A stretch of DNA of 64,000 nucleotides, taken from NCBI RefSeq assembly GCF_900564155.1, contig NZ_LS999839.1, positions 5,515,097 to 5,579,096 on the forward strand, read 5' to 3'. Positions 43,052 to 53,340 of the stretch are shown piece by piece (the stretch's first letter is position 1; the number at the start of each line of letters is the position of its first letter). The notes under the pieces are model-generated. The model worked only from the letters and a program-made list of their open reading frames with translations. It was not told the origin of the DNA and searched no databases. This DNA is from Pedobacter schmidteae. Its GTDB lineage: Bacteria > Bacteroidota > Bacteroidia > Sphingobacteriales > Sphingobacteriaceae. Both the position numbers and the translations under genes were made by a program.

Positions 43052-44248
43052 CTATAGCGCTTCTACTTTATCCAATAGCTCCTGAGCTAGTTTCTGAATT
43101 TTGGAAGTTTCTGCATCGGCCAGCAATCTTGTCTTTTTAGCCGCCACGAGTCCCTCTGCTTTCTTTTTCATGACCAGGCAAACCTGTGCAAAAGTGGACT
43201 GTATGCTATACTCTTCCGGTTCAAGTTCTACAGCACGTTTGGCCATCAGGTAGGCTTGCTGCATAACTGCAGGCGAAACCTGGTCTTTGGGGCTTTTACC
43301 GCCAGAAGCTCTCCTGGCCAGAAAGCTCAGCTTTTCGGCTTCGTCCTTTAACTCATTTATTAAAGCCGAACTGGTTAACTTTACATAGTCGTCCGTTCTT
43401 CCTACGCCCAGGTAATAATCGGCCTCCAGCATTACCCCCTGTTTTTTGCGTTCAATCTTATCTGATTTCTTGAAATAGGCGAGTTTCTCCATAAAAGCCT
43501 GTTCGTTATTGCCCCGCATCAAACCGTACAAGGTGTACGTAATCAGACGGTCTTTCAGCTGATCACGTTCTTCGGCTTTGCTCCATTTGTTATAGGCATT
43601 TTCATTGGCCATAAAATATGCACCCAGCTTATCATTTTCATTTCTGGCCAAAGTTCTGATCACTTTCCAGCCAAGTTCAGTATTCAACTCCGCTACCGGG
43701 ATTCTGTCCACAATTTCCTTTGCTATCTTGTCAGCATTCGACCTGTCAGATTTATTCAAGACCAGGTAGTAATCTAATAGAAAAGGAAGGTCACGTGCCC
43801 CCTCTTCGTATTTTTTGTTTAGATAGGAAAGGTTCTTCTTCGGATCCGCCGCCTTTCTTCCTTCTTCCAAAAACTCATCAATAGGCATCCTTGACCCGGT
43901 TCTGTGTACAACTACTCCATTACCGTTAATAAATAAAAAGGTAGGGAACGATTGTACGCTGTACTTTTTACGTAGCTCTATTCCTTCGCCTTTTTCCATA
44001 TCAATTTTAGCATTGATAAAGTTTTTGTTGTAGAACTCGGCAACTTTTGCATCTTTAAACGCATTCTGGTCCATCCATTTGCATGGACCACACCAGTCGG
44101 TGTAGCAATCAACAAATATCAGTTTACCTGATTTTGCAGCAGCTTCGGTGGTTTCTTTCCAGGTACCGGTCTGGTTAAATTTGATTCCTTCCTGCGCACT
44201 TACATTAAGTGCAACAAGGATGAATAGTAATGAACTTAATTTTCTCAT
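43052..44248 (-). CDS. Exported thioredoxin-like protein with helical C-terminal region, paralog B
   Basis: 398 residues from the chosen ATG (44248, MRKLSSLLFILVALNVSAQ), which gives a clean signal peptide; the frame continues to 44260. A thioredoxin domain (about 20 to 140) holds the active site C53-G-P-C56 in YTDWCGPCKWMDQNAF and the cis-Pro segment SFPTFLFINGNG. The rest (about 145 to 398) is helical, TPR-like, with no named domain. Such periplasmic proteins oxidise or reduce disulfides. It closes module B, 15 bp after the esterase gene, and is very similar to 55563 to 56768 along the whole length, so both came from one ancestor. Confidence 0.87.
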   Translation of the reverse strand: MRKLSSLLFILVALNVSAQEGIKFNQTGTWKETTEAAAKSGKLIFVDCYTDWCGPCKWMDQNAFKDAKVAEFYNKNFINAKIDMEKGEGIELRKKYSVQSFPTFLFINGNGVVVHRTGSRMPIDEFLEEGRKAADPKKNLSYLNKKYEEGARDLPFLLDYYLVLNKSDRSNADKIAKEIVDRIPVAELNTELGWKVIRTLARNENDKLGAYFMANENAYNKWSKAEERDQLKDRLITYTLYGLMRGNNEQAFMEKLAYFKKSDKIERKKQGVMLEADYYLGVGRTDDYVKLTSSALINELKDEAEKLSFLARRASGGKSPKDQVSPAVMQQAYLMAKRAVELEPEEYSIQSTFAQVCLVMKKKAEGLVAAKKTRLLADAETSKIQKLAQELLDKVEAL

Positions 44249-44275
44249 ATGTAATTGCATTAAAAATCTTTGTCT

Positions 44276-46051
44276 TTATGGCTTGGTTACTTTTTTAACT
44301 GGTCTTGTCGAAACTAAAGCCGCATCATCTGCCTTCGCAGTCAGAACATAGTAACCATGATAACTTGGGTTAGTATGGAAGTCGTAAGTATAAAACTTTT
44401 TACCACTTTGGTCCAACATTGTGGAAGATAGATGGTAGGAACTTGCTGAATTTACTGTTTCTAAAACGGTACCGTATTTAGCTAAAGCTGCGTTCACAAC
44501 TGCTAAATTTGCATCCGCCAGCTTCAATTCGTCTACAGCAGGTAAATACCAGCCCGCTGTTGTACCCGGACTTGCCTTGTATTCATAGGCATACATAAAT
44601 GCACTGGTAGATGAAGTCAGTCCCAAATTCAGCGTTTTATTCCGTGCTACTAAGGCAAGTGTATTTCCGTAACCATCATTATAGTCAGGCGTATAAAAAG
44701 TACCAACAGGTCCGAATTTTCTGCTCACATTTTCTAAAGCGATGATTTTCGCTTCTTTGATGTTGGCAGGATTTACCCAGAACACAATACCTGTTGGATT
44801 ATATGTAGCATCGTAAACCAGATCACCTACTTCATAATAAGTTTTAGGTGCGCTTAAACTATAGGGAAGAACAATTTCGGCAGAAGTACCGCTTCGCTCT
44901 ACCTTTAATTTAATGTTTCCCTTCCTGTTGACGGTGGTGGATCCGAAGAAATCATTGGGTGCTTTTACCGTGAGGATTTTATTACTAAAAGTAACAGTCC
45001 AATCTGAAGGTGCTGAGACAACGCTAACAATTGCGCCTTCGGTATGTCTGATCTCAGAACTAAAAGTCTGGCCTTCCTGCGCATCAAATCTTTTTAGCTG
45101 GGATGATAAATACAAACTTGATGAAACCTTATTTTTGGGATGGGTATTCATGAATTCCCACATCAAAGGCATGATATAAAACCAACTCACACCATGTCCT
45201 TCATCCAATATGGAATAGAATTCAATATCGGTTTTGCCACCTGCCCATTTTGCAGTTAGATAACGTTTATAGTTATCGATCTTTAAGGTATCACTATTCA
45301 TCGCATCCGTAGGGAAATATCCGCCAATGGTATTGGCCCAGGCTTTTATATTATCTAAAGCTGCAGCATAGACAACCGTAGCATCTGTAACCCCATTAAA
45401 AGCTCTGATCGGTACGGCTCTTGACGGAACATCTGAAGCCGATAATTTCATTTGTCCAGAAACCGGTACCGCTGCTGCAAATACTTCAGAACGATAAGAA
45501 GCCAGGACAAAGGAAAAAATTGCCCCGCTGGAATGTCCGCAAGTATAAATCCTATTTATATCGGCTACAGGCGTATGTGTTTTGAAATAGTCGATCATGG
45601 CATCCACAAAAGGCAAATGGTAATCTGAATTCTGCCAGTTCACAGCTGAACCTGTATCCTCTCCGGCAGGAAAAACAACGATACAGTTTTCTCTAATCGC
45701 CAATTGTGAAAGCGGATGATTCATTGATACATCCTGCAAAGGATCTACCCCTGTACCATAACTCCCATGAAAGTTAAAAATCAAAGAAATAGGCTTCGTT
45801 TTATTAATCGAAACCGGCATAAAATAGGTGAACCTTCTATTTGATTCTACACCATTAGTGGTTAATTTTAATTTGATCTGGTGAAGCCCTGGCATTAATG
45901 TTCCTTCAGCCTCGCCAGGTGGGTTGCCCTCAACTTCATAACTGTCTACCTTCACTTCCTTCTTCTCCTGAGTAAGGTAGCTACTTTTATCCTTTTCACA
46001 GGAGCAAAAGACAACAAGCAACAGCAATATGAATGAAATATATTTTTTCAT
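44276..46051 (-). CDS. Lipoprotein with PHB-depolymerase-like esterase domain and C-terminal extra domains
   Basis: 591 residues, lipobox in FCSCEK. Residues about 45 to 320 form an alpha/beta-hydrolase related to polyhydroxybutyrate depolymerases and feruloyl esterases: FNFHGSYGTGVDPL (oxyanion loop), nucleophile S174 in CGHSSGAIF, acid D223 in NGVTDATVVY and H286 in DEGHGVSW. A BACON-like sandwich (about 330 to 415) is followed by a DUF1566-like domain (about 420 to 590) with GWYLPAVDEL. Substrate unknown; polysaccharide ester side groups are plausible because it sits in a SusCD locus. Gene order: PKD-like upstream (18 bp), thioredoxin downstream. Confidence 0.78.
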   Translation of the reverse strand: MKKYISFILLLLVVFCSCEKDKSSYLTQEKKEVKVDSYEVEGNPPGEAEGTLMPGLHQIKLKLTTNGVESNRRFTYFMPVSINKTKPISLIFNFHGSYGTGVDPLQDVSMNHPLSQLAIRENCIVVFPAGEDTGSAVNWQNSDYHLPFVDAMIDYFKTHTPVADINRIYTCGHSSGAIFSFVLASYRSEVFAAAVPVSGQMKLSASDVPSRAVPIRAFNGVTDATVVYAAALDNIKAWANTIGGYFPTDAMNSDTLKIDNYKRYLTAKWAGGKTDIEFYSILDEGHGVSWFYIMPLMWEFMNTHPKNKVSSSLYLSSQLKRFDAQEGQTFSSEIRHTEGAIVSVVSAPSDWTVTFSNKILTVKAPNDFFGSTTVNRKGNIKLKVERSGTSAEIVLPYSLSAPKTYYEVGDLVYDATYNPTGIVFWVNPANIKEAKIIALENVSRKFGPVGTFYTPDYNDGYGNTLALVARNKTLNLGLTSSTSAFMYAYEYKASPGTTAGWYLPAVDELKLADANLAVVNAALAKYGTVLETVNSASSYHLSSTMLDQSGKKFYTYDFHTNPSYHGYYVLTAKADDAALVSTRPVKKVTKP

Positions 46052-46069
46052 AGCCTTTTTATTTTTTAA

Positions 46070-47731
46070 TTAAATATTATCCAATTCTACCAATCCACCG
46101 TTGGCTTTACCGTCTCTCCAATGCGTCTGATACTTGATTTTAACATCAACAGGTATTCCGGATACGCCCACATACTTGTTCTTCAATGTCAATCCCAATC
46201 CCGCTTTGTCCAAACTAAACACCAACACATCGCCTTTATTCTCTTCACCATTACCTTCCTTATCTGTCCCATATCGAGACACGCCAAGGATTAAGCTTTT
46301 TTCGGTCCTGGAAACGGTCATACTGGTAATTACGGCGTCAGCCGCATAGCCCAAAGCCGTTAGCGATAGAACAGCATGACTTTCATTAGGCACACTATTG
46401 GACGTGATATCCAAGATATTGTATTTGTACAATTTATTACCGGCCGTAAAAAACAGGTAAGGAGAAGTTTTCAAATTGTAAAACTTACTGTTATCAGTAG
46501 CCACTCCACCGGCTACTTCGCCAGAAAGTGAATATTTATTGCCCACTTTCCCCAATAGTAAAAAACGAAGTGCGTTGGAAGAAGTTTTTAATACAGCGAA
46601 AGATGCTCCGGACTGACTGGTAGCTGATCCATAAACCAACTCATGTCCAGGGAATGCTTTTACATCTGTAGTCGGAATAGAATAACTAACCCCATAGCTC
46701 GAATAGGTAAACCTTCCAAAGGTTCGGTCAAACACCATAAAATTACCTAGTGTATACCCATGATTAAAAAGTGTAGTATTAGGTGTCGGAATCATATCAT
46801 CATAATAACCAAAAGCAGAAAAATAACCAGTCTGTCCGTAAACGCTCTTACGGTTATAAACAAACGAGCTACTAAATGGAGGTAATTCTAAGCTTGCGAA
46901 ATAAAGTGCGCCACCTGAAATCAACTGAAATTGAACCATTTGATGAAAGTTGCTTCCATACGGATTATTTCTCCAAAGATTAATGCCCTGGGCCATAAAT
47001 TCAGGCTTGTACCCTTCGATATTAGGTGGTGGATAAGATGCTGCCCCTGTAAAGGCTTCACCTTCCAGATACGGAACAGTATTGGGCATCAGGGTTCCCT
47101 TATCAATCAGGGTGATTTTGTTATCTACCAATACCATCACTCGTCCATATCTATTCGCAAAAGGTTCAACTTTAGCTAATGCGGTACCTGTTGGCTCAAC
47201 CATTAGCATCTCCAGTCGTTCAGGATTTATGCCCAGAGGAGTTCCAGATCGGGATTCATAATAATTGATTGCCCAATTGGCTGGTTTATCCAGACGAAGG
47301 TAGGATAACTCTGCCTTTCCTTTGAATTTACTCAATACCATAATCAGGTTTCCAGCTGTAGATGAGGAAACATTCAGGTCAAATCTGAAATACTTTTTGA
47401 CCTTTGTTTCTTTATCTTCCACAATAAACCGGGAAATCTTATTACCCGGTAACATATCCACCCGGATATTCAAATTTAAACTATTGGAAACGATTGTGTT
47501 ATTAATATCCCAGCTATAGTTGAACTTGCTGGTATCACTATACATTGTACCGATAACTTTAGGCTTAATCTTTAAGCTATCGTCCATATCACGTGCGTAA
47601 TTCTTCTCTATTCCTTCAATGCTGACTTCATTTATATCCCGATAGTCCGCCAGGTCAGTTCCTAAATCTTTGGAACACGAGCTTAGGAAAAATATCACAA
47701 GCGCTACTAGTACTATATTACATTTTTTCAT
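46070..47731 (-). CDS. PKD-like family lipoprotein
   Basis: 553 residues with lipobox FLSSCSKDLG (C19), then an Ig/PKD-like region (about 30 to 125) starting EVSIEGIEKNYARDMDDSLKIKP, and a larger beta-rich second half that could form a propeller. In Bacteroidota this family is encoded beside SusC/SusD and DUF4843 genes and is thought to be a surface-exposed accessory protein; direct function is unknown. It ends 18 bp before the esterase gene and starts 22 bp after the DUF4843 gene, so it is part of module B. Confidence 0.8.
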   Translation of the reverse strand: MKKCNIVLVALVIFFLSSCSKDLGTDLADYRDINEVSIEGIEKNYARDMDDSLKIKPKVIGTMYSDTSKFNYSWDINNTIVSNSLNLNIRVDMLPGNKISRFIVEDKETKVKKYFRFDLNVSSSTAGNLIMVLSKFKGKAELSYLRLDKPANWAINYYESRSGTPLGINPERLEMLMVEPTGTALAKVEPFANRYGRVMVLVDNKITLIDKGTLMPNTVPYLEGEAFTGAASYPPPNIEGYKPEFMAQGINLWRNNPYGSNFHQMVQFQLISGGALYFASLELPPFSSSFVYNRKSVYGQTGYFSAFGYYDDMIPTPNTTLFNHGYTLGNFMVFDRTFGRFTYSSYGVSYSIPTTDVKAFPGHELVYGSATSQSGASFAVLKTSSNALRFLLLGKVGNKYSLSGEVAGGVATDNSKFYNLKTSPYLFFTAGNKLYKYNILDITSNSVPNESHAVLSLTALGYAADAVITSMTVSRTEKSLILGVSRYGTDKEGNGEENKGDVLVFSLDKAGLGLTLKNKYVGVSGIPVDVKIKYQTHWRDGKANGGLVELDNI

Positions 47732-47753
47732 CTGTATATAATTTATTTAATAA

Positions 47754-48521
47754 TTAAGGTTTGGGAACTATTCTGTCGATGTATATCCGACCTCCGGTTT
47801 CATCGTCAAATGTTGGCACAGCACTCAGGTAACTAGCTAGCCCCTGAAAATAAGACCTCCCTTCGTTATTGGTATCAAAACGACATTTATTCGGATCTGA
47901 AAAATCCTTATTAAAAGAGATCAGAATCTTCCATTTTTTGGGGTGATAAAAACGGAGACTACTACGACCGGGATCTTTCCACCAAATGGGCTCCGACAGA
48001 TAGTTATTAATGTATAATCTAGTTCTCAAACCATCTTTCATACCCAGATTAAAATCCGCTGTTGACACCATTTCCAGCGTCAATCGCTTATCCTCCGGAT
48101 TTGAAAAACTGCTACTCAGGGCCTTTCTTTTCACCACTATCTTCAAGGTATCTCTCATTCTGCCTGCTTTAAATATTTGTGTGGTTGAAATAGGCTCATA
48201 ATGCAACCCTTCCACTGCTGTGGTAGAATCAGATACAATGCGTACCTGATAGTTCCGATCCTGATTTGAAATGTTACCTAAAAACTCAACAGGAATTCTT
48301 GCAGTATCACGTTCAACAGCTTCATCCATCATACCAAAAGAAAAAGTAGTTTGGTTAAAATAGGTCCGTCTGGTTACTTTATCACTCCCCGTAACTTCAT
48401 TAAAGTACGTAAACTGAACTCTGGCTTTCTCATCATAAAAATTATCAATATCCTGATTACAGGAAGTTAATATTGCCAGTAATACTAATATTGACTTTAA
48501 CTTAAATATATCTTTCATCAT
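47754..48521 (-). CDS. DUF4843 lipoprotein
   Basis: 255 residues, lipobox ILTSCNQDIDNFY (C21). The DUF4843 region is recognisable: a first strand ARVQFTYFNEV, then RDTARIPVEFLGNISNQDRNYQVRIV and the GLHYEPISTTQIFKAGR segment. It is a small surface lipoprotein found in SusCD loci with a PKD-like gene, as here. Biochemical role unknown. It follows susD by nine bases. Confidence 0.83.
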   Translation of the reverse strand: MMKDIFKLKSILVLLAILTSCNQDIDNFYDEKARVQFTYFNEVTGSDKVTRRTYFNQTTFSFGMMDEAVERDTARIPVEFLGNISNQDRNYQVRIVSDSTTAVEGLHYEPISTTQIFKAGRMRDTLKIVVKRKALSSSFSNPEDKRLTLEMVSTADFNLGMKDGLRTRLYINNYLSEPIWWKDPGRSSLRFYHPKKWKILISFNKDFSDPNKCRFDTNNEGRSYFQGLASYLSAVPTFDDETGGRIYIDRIVPKP

Positions 48522-48530
48522 ACCTTTATT

Positions 48531-49946
48531 TTAATTACGATTACCTGTTTCAATTTCTTTTAATGGCATCGGGAAGACAAACGTTTTATCACTTGGCGGT
48601 ATAACACCAACTGTTCCGCTACTGGTCTGGATACCCAGGTTTAATCTTTTATAGGCGTACCATAATTGTCCCTCGCCTACAAACTCTCTTTTAAGCTCTT
48701 GCATGATGTACTCCATTGTCAGATAAGTCCAGTGAGAATTGTTTCTGATTCGATGATCTCTCAATGTGTTGATATACGTTTGGGCAGCCTGATCATCTTT
48801 CCCCAGATAACATTCCGCCAGAATTAAATACATTTCAGAAAGTTTCATCATTGGCATCTTTGGGAAGAATTTGTCTGTATTGGCGACATTGTATTTTACA
48901 AAGTTGCCGTTCACGGTAGAGAACCACTTAATGTTGCGGATATCATCATTATTGCCTTCATACATCGTTGAAACATTTACAAAAGGTAAATAAGCAAAGC
49001 GGGTAGAGTTTCCGATTATTTCCGGATAATGCAAGCCAATCGTATAGTCAGATAGATTTTTATTCCTTAGTGAAAAAATATGTTCGTCGGAAAAAAGCAT
49101 ATCAATTTCCGCATCCGGCTTATCTGCACTGGCAAAATCCAATAGTCTGAAGCGCCCGGATTCAATCACTTCTTTTGCATATTTTATGGCGTTTGTTTTA
49201 TCACCACGCATTAAGGCCACACGCGCTAATAAAGCTTTGACCCCATACAGGTTTATTCGTGCAACGTACTTATCGGCCATATTTTTACTCGCCATTTCGT
49301 AAGGCTTTGCCATTGTAATAGGATCTTTGGCCAGCAAGCGCTCTGCTTCTCTGAGATCATCAACTACCAGCTGAACATTTTCTTCCACGGTATACACCGG
49401 CGGAAGCGATACCCCGAACTGCAGATTGTAAGGTATACCAGAAGCCTTGGGTGACCTCTTTACATCCGGGCAAAACATGCGGATCAAATCGAAATGCAGG
49501 TAGGCACGCAAAGCATAGGCTTCGCCTAAAACCTGATTTTTAGTTGATGCATCAAGGACTTTATTATCTTTCCCTGCCCACTTGATAATATTGTTGGTAC
49601 CACTTATGGCTCCATACATTCCTTTCCAGATCGCCAAAATCCGGCTTTGAGATCCAGCGTCCTCGTAATCGTATTTTTTCAACTTTTCATAAGCAGAAGC
49701 TATGCCATCGTAGCTATAATACTGAGCCAATACGTCGATATCTTCCATGGTCAACTTTTGCCCATAAAGTGCCGAAGATGCCATTGCACTATAAATACCC
49801 GCAAGTGCCTCCTGATAACCTTGAGGGGTACTGAAAAGCTTCTCTTCAGTCACTTTATCTGCCAGATCTACATCCAGCCACTTGTTACAAGAGCTGAATA
49901 GGAAAATCGAGCATATCATCATAAAAAACTTTATTTTCATATCCAT
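48531..49946 (-). CDS. SusD/RagB-family nutrient-binding lipoprotein, module B
   Basis: 471 residues, lipobox FSSCNKWLDVDLADKVTE (C20), the usual SusD start. The helical TPR-rich core (AYALRAYLHFDLIRMF is the signature), then the C-terminal SusD-like domain with YLILAECYLG and LNTLRDHRIRNN. SusD proteins cap the SusC barrel at the cell surface and bind the ligand. It begins five bases after its SusC. Ligand not predictable from sequence. Confidence 0.93.
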   Translation of the reverse strand: MDMKIKFFMMICSIFLFSSCNKWLDVDLADKVTEEKLFSTPQGYQEALAGIYSAMASSALYGQKLTMEDIDVLAQYYSYDGIASAYEKLKKYDYEDAGSQSRILAIWKGMYGAISGTNNIIKWAGKDNKVLDASTKNQVLGEAYALRAYLHFDLIRMFCPDVKRSPKASGIPYNLQFGVSLPPVYTVEENVQLVVDDLREAERLLAKDPITMAKPYEMASKNMADKYVARINLYGVKALLARVALMRGDKTNAIKYAKEVIESGRFRLLDFASADKPDAEIDMLFSDEHIFSLRNKNLSDYTIGLHYPEIIGNSTRFAYLPFVNVSTMYEGNNDDIRNIKWFSTVNGNFVKYNVANTDKFFPKMPMMKLSEMYLILAECYLGKDDQAAQTYINTLRDHRIRNNSHWTYLTMEYIMQELKREFVGEGQLWYAYKRLNLGIQTSSGTVGVIPPSDKTFVFPMPLKEIETGNRN

Positions 49947-49950
49947 ATTT

Positions 49951-52900
49951 TTAAAATGTCACATTAAGTCCGACTGTAAATGTCTGCGCATAAGGGAAAG
50001 TTGTACCTCTTTCCATTTTTACGGTAGAAAACCTAAATAAATCATTGGTTGACAACATAATCCTGGCCCGCTCAAGCTTCAGGCGCTCCAGTGTACCTTT
50101 TGGCAAATCGTACGATAAAGACAAGGTTTGAAGTCGCAGAAAATCATTTTTTTGAACCAGCCGTGTGGTTTGATAAGGTGGTGTGGTGTCGTCAATTTTC
50201 TTGAACAGCACATTATCTCCTGGTTGTTTCCATCTGTCGTACAAAACACGTCTGTCTGCATTAAACCGAGGGTCTGAGCCTTCAACTTTCTGTGCTAATG
50301 TCGAGTTGTAAATCTTCGCACCGTATTCATAAGCGAAAATAAAATACAAATTAAGTCCTTTATAAAACAGATTGGATTGGAAGGTTCCCATCCAGGTAGG
50401 GTTCACATCACCTACGATGATTTTGTCCTTCGGATCGTATACAAAGGTCAGATCTCCGTTTAATTTTCTATAAATTTCATAACCTGTCATCGGATCAATA
50501 CCCAATGACTCTACCACCATCAAAGCACTTTGCGACCTGCCCGCCTGATAAGAACGCAACGGCTTGGGTCCTGTTACATTATCTTTTGAATTTGCTTCCT
50601 CATTCATTGCTTCCAATGCATTAGACAGCTTTTTAATTTTGTTCGTATTGGTCGCTGCACCTAATGTGAAATTCCAGTTTAAAGAATTATTCTGACCGCG
50701 AAGTACATTGAAGCGCAAACGCATATCCAAGCCTTTGTTCTCCATCGATCCCAGGTTTTCGGTATAGCTTGAGAACCCTGTGGAAGGAGCCACATCTATA
50801 GGCAACAATAAATTTTGGGTTTGTTTGATGTAAGCATCAACATTCCAGACCAGGAAATTATTAAACATAGCCAGATCGGCACCTATATTATGCTGTATCG
50901 TATTTTGCCATTTCAAGGCTGGATTACCATAACCCAACAATTGTGCGCCATAATACCCATTGTATTCATATTCAGAATTGTAGTTGTATTTGGTGATCGC
51001 CTGGTCGGCAGAGAAATTAACTGAGCCTGTACTTCCTGTAGAAGCCCGCAATTTTAAAGTCATATTTCCCTTCCACCAAGCTTCCCTATCCACATTCCAG
51101 GCAGCCCCAACGGACCAGAATGGAGCAAAACGTGACTCTTTACCAAAGCGGCTGGAACCATCGGTACGGAAGGAAAGATCCAAATAATAACGGCTATCGT
51201 AGCCAATATTGGCGTTAGCAAAAAAACCAATCATTCTGGATTTATCAAAATAGCCTGTAGGCTTCGAATTCTCCTTAAATTGCTGGGCATATTGGATAAA
51301 GTTCATGTTATCACTTAAAAATCCGGTAGCCGTATAACCTTCGCTAATCCCGGAAGTAGTAACCACATTTGCACCTAAACCAATATTGGTTGACACTTTT
51401 TCCCAAAACACATTATTATAGGCCCCCGTAATAGTTCCATCAAAATTCAGATCATCACGATCAGAAATCGTATAACTGCCTTTTTTATTCATTTCTGTCT
51501 CCTTATCAAATGCAGAAGAAAGTGGAGAGAGGTATTGTTCGGCTTTAGTTATCTTTTTGCTTAGAGACGCTCTGCCGGTCACCCTAAAATTAGAATTGAT
51601 GCGCCAATCTATATTAAAGTTGTCCTGAATCTCGGTATAACGATTGTAATCGGTATTGGGTAACGTGGCATTAACCATTGGGTTAACCGCATTATTGAAT
51701 TCGTAGGAACGAATTAATGCCCCTGTTTCACGGTCATACATCCGTTCAATAGGATTTTGACGCGCATAGGTAGAAAATGAACCATAAGGAGAATTGAAAC
51801 CTTTTACGCCATTGACTGTCAAATCATTCCTGATCAGAAAATCAGGTCTCACATAATAGTTGAGGCTCACATTGATTCCATAACGATCGCGGCCAGATCC
51901 CTTCATCACCCCCCTATCCTTGTCATAATTCAGATTTACACCATACCGGATGCTTCTATCTCCTCCCTCCACAAAAGCGGTATAACGCTGATTCACACTC
52001 GTGGTTACAGGTTTCGATAACCAATAGGTATTGACGCCGCGAGCTACCTCGGCCAAACGGTCGCTGTAAGCCATGTCCAATGTAATCTGTTCCTCACGGC
52101 TATTGGTTCGGCTTGTAAATAAGCCTGCTAAACGCTCATATTCTAATTTCTCACGAGAATTCATCAGGTTATAATCCCGAAGATCTGGTATAGAAAAAGT
52201 GGTGTTGGAGTTGAAAGAAATCCGGACATCTCCCGCCTTAGGGGGAATAGTCGTAATCAAAATTACTCCGTTGGCACCACGCGACCCATATAAGGAGGTC
52301 GCAGAGGCATCACGTAGAATCACGAAAGATTCAATACGGTTCATGTCCAGGTCATAGATCCGGGTTGCCGATACTTCAATACCGTCTAACAGATATAGCG
52401 GTGCGTTGGGATTACTTCTTGAATCGTCGGCACTTGACCTCAGGTCAAAGCCATTTTCACCTCGAACAGTAATCTCAGGTACACGGTTTGGGTCGGAGCC
52501 AAATTCTAAATTCGGCGCCATTCTGATGGAGGGATCAAATGCATTAAGCGCTTGCATAAGGTTCAGGGATCCCACTTTTCTCAATTCGTCGCCCTGTACT
52601 ACCACCTGGGAGCCGGTGACACTTTGTTTTGTTCTCTTGAAGTAACCTGTGACTACTACATCGTTTAACCCGGCAGCTTTGGAGAGCAATTTGATTAGCA
52701 TATTTCTTTTTGGCAAAAGCTCCTGCTTTTCGTAGCCGATATAGCTAACCTCAAGAATACGGGTTGAATCGGGAATGCTCAATTCAAAACTCCCCTTATC
52801 GCCTGTTTTTGTGCCGATCTTAGTGTTTTTCACCTGCACGGTAGCACCAACTAAGGGTTCCCCTTTTTCATTGGTAACCCTTCCTTTTATGACAAAGGGA

Positions 52901-53340
52901 GCACCCCTGTCGATAATATCGGATGATGTTCCCGCAGCAACAGGACTAAGTAAAATAGTTTTATCTACAATGGAGTAATTTAATGCCTGTCCCTCCAGAC
53001 ATTCCTCCAACGCTTCTTTCAAGGGAACATTTTTCAGGTTTACATGAAGTCTTATATTTGAATTGAGCAGTTTCGGATTGTATAAAAATCCATACCCAGT
53101 TTGCTCTCCCATTTCCTTGAATACCTGTTTAAGGGGCATATTATTCCCTTTAATGGTTACATTCTGCGAAAAAGAACTGGCACTTACATGTAAAAAAGTA
53201 ACGAGTATAAAAATAGAAGTCAGTTTCATTATCAATATCGTTCTGTGGAAACGTTTCCAAAGCGTTTCATTTCCAAATTCCAGTCTACTAGGGGGCTGGT
53301 GTTGCAGAAAACCTTGTTTGCACAGGGTTTTGCAATACAT
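49951..53340 (-). CDS. SusC/RagA TonB-dependent outer-membrane transporter with STN domain, module B
   Basis: About 1129 residues from the chosen ATG at 53340 (MYCKTLCKQGF); the frame continues to 53352. Order: signal region (SIFILVTFLHVSASSFSQ), STN domain (KQVFKEMGEQTGYGFLYNPK to about residue 120), carboxypeptidase D-like sandwich (FVIKGRVTNEKGEPLVGATV), plug (ASATSLYGSRGANGVILITT) and a 22-strand barrel ending in Phe. The STN domain means it can signal to a FecR anti-sigma, which lies directly upstream. Imports a ligand held by SusD, energised by TonB. Substrate unknown. Confidence 0.95.
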   Translation of the reverse strand: MYCKTLCKQGFLQHQPPSRLEFGNETLWKRFHRTILIMKLTSIFILVTFLHVSASSFSQNVTIKGNNMPLKQVFKEMGEQTGYGFLYNPKLLNSNIRLHVNLKNVPLKEALEECLEGQALNYSIVDKTILLSPVAAGTSSDIIDRGAPFVIKGRVTNEKGEPLVGATVQVKNTKIGTKTGDKGSFELSIPDSTRILEVSYIGYEKQELLPKRNMLIKLLSKAAGLNDVVVTGYFKRTKQSVTGSQVVVQGDELRKVGSLNLMQALNAFDPSIRMAPNLEFGSDPNRVPEITVRGENGFDLRSSADDSRSNPNAPLYLLDGIEVSATRIYDLDMNRIESFVILRDASATSLYGSRGANGVILITTIPPKAGDVRISFNSNTTFSIPDLRDYNLMNSREKLEYERLAGLFTSRTNSREEQITLDMAYSDRLAEVARGVNTYWLSKPVTTSVNQRYTAFVEGGDRSIRYGVNLNYDKDRGVMKGSGRDRYGINVSLNYYVRPDFLIRNDLTVNGVKGFNSPYGSFSTYARQNPIERMYDRETGALIRSYEFNNAVNPMVNATLPNTDYNRYTEIQDNFNIDWRINSNFRVTGRASLSKKITKAEQYLSPLSSAFDKETEMNKKGSYTISDRDDLNFDGTITGAYNNVFWEKVSTNIGLGANVVTTSGISEGYTATGFLSDNMNFIQYAQQFKENSKPTGYFDKSRMIGFFANANIGYDSRYYLDLSFRTDGSSRFGKESRFAPFWSVGAAWNVDREAWWKGNMTLKLRASTGSTGSVNFSADQAITKYNYNSEYEYNGYYGAQLLGYGNPALKWQNTIQHNIGADLAMFNNFLVWNVDAYIKQTQNLLLPIDVAPSTGFSSYTENLGSMENKGLDMRLRFNVLRGQNNSLNWNFTLGAATNTNKIKKLSNALEAMNEEANSKDNVTGPKPLRSYQAGRSQSALMVVESLGIDPMTGYEIYRKLNGDLTFVYDPKDKIIVGDVNPTWMGTFQSNLFYKGLNLYFIFAYEYGAKIYNSTLAQKVEGSDPRFNADRRVLYDRWKQPGDNVLFKKIDDTTPPYQTTRLVQKNDFLRLQTLSLSYDLPKGTLERLKLERARIMLSTNDLFRFSTVKMERGTTFPYAQTFTVGLNVTF

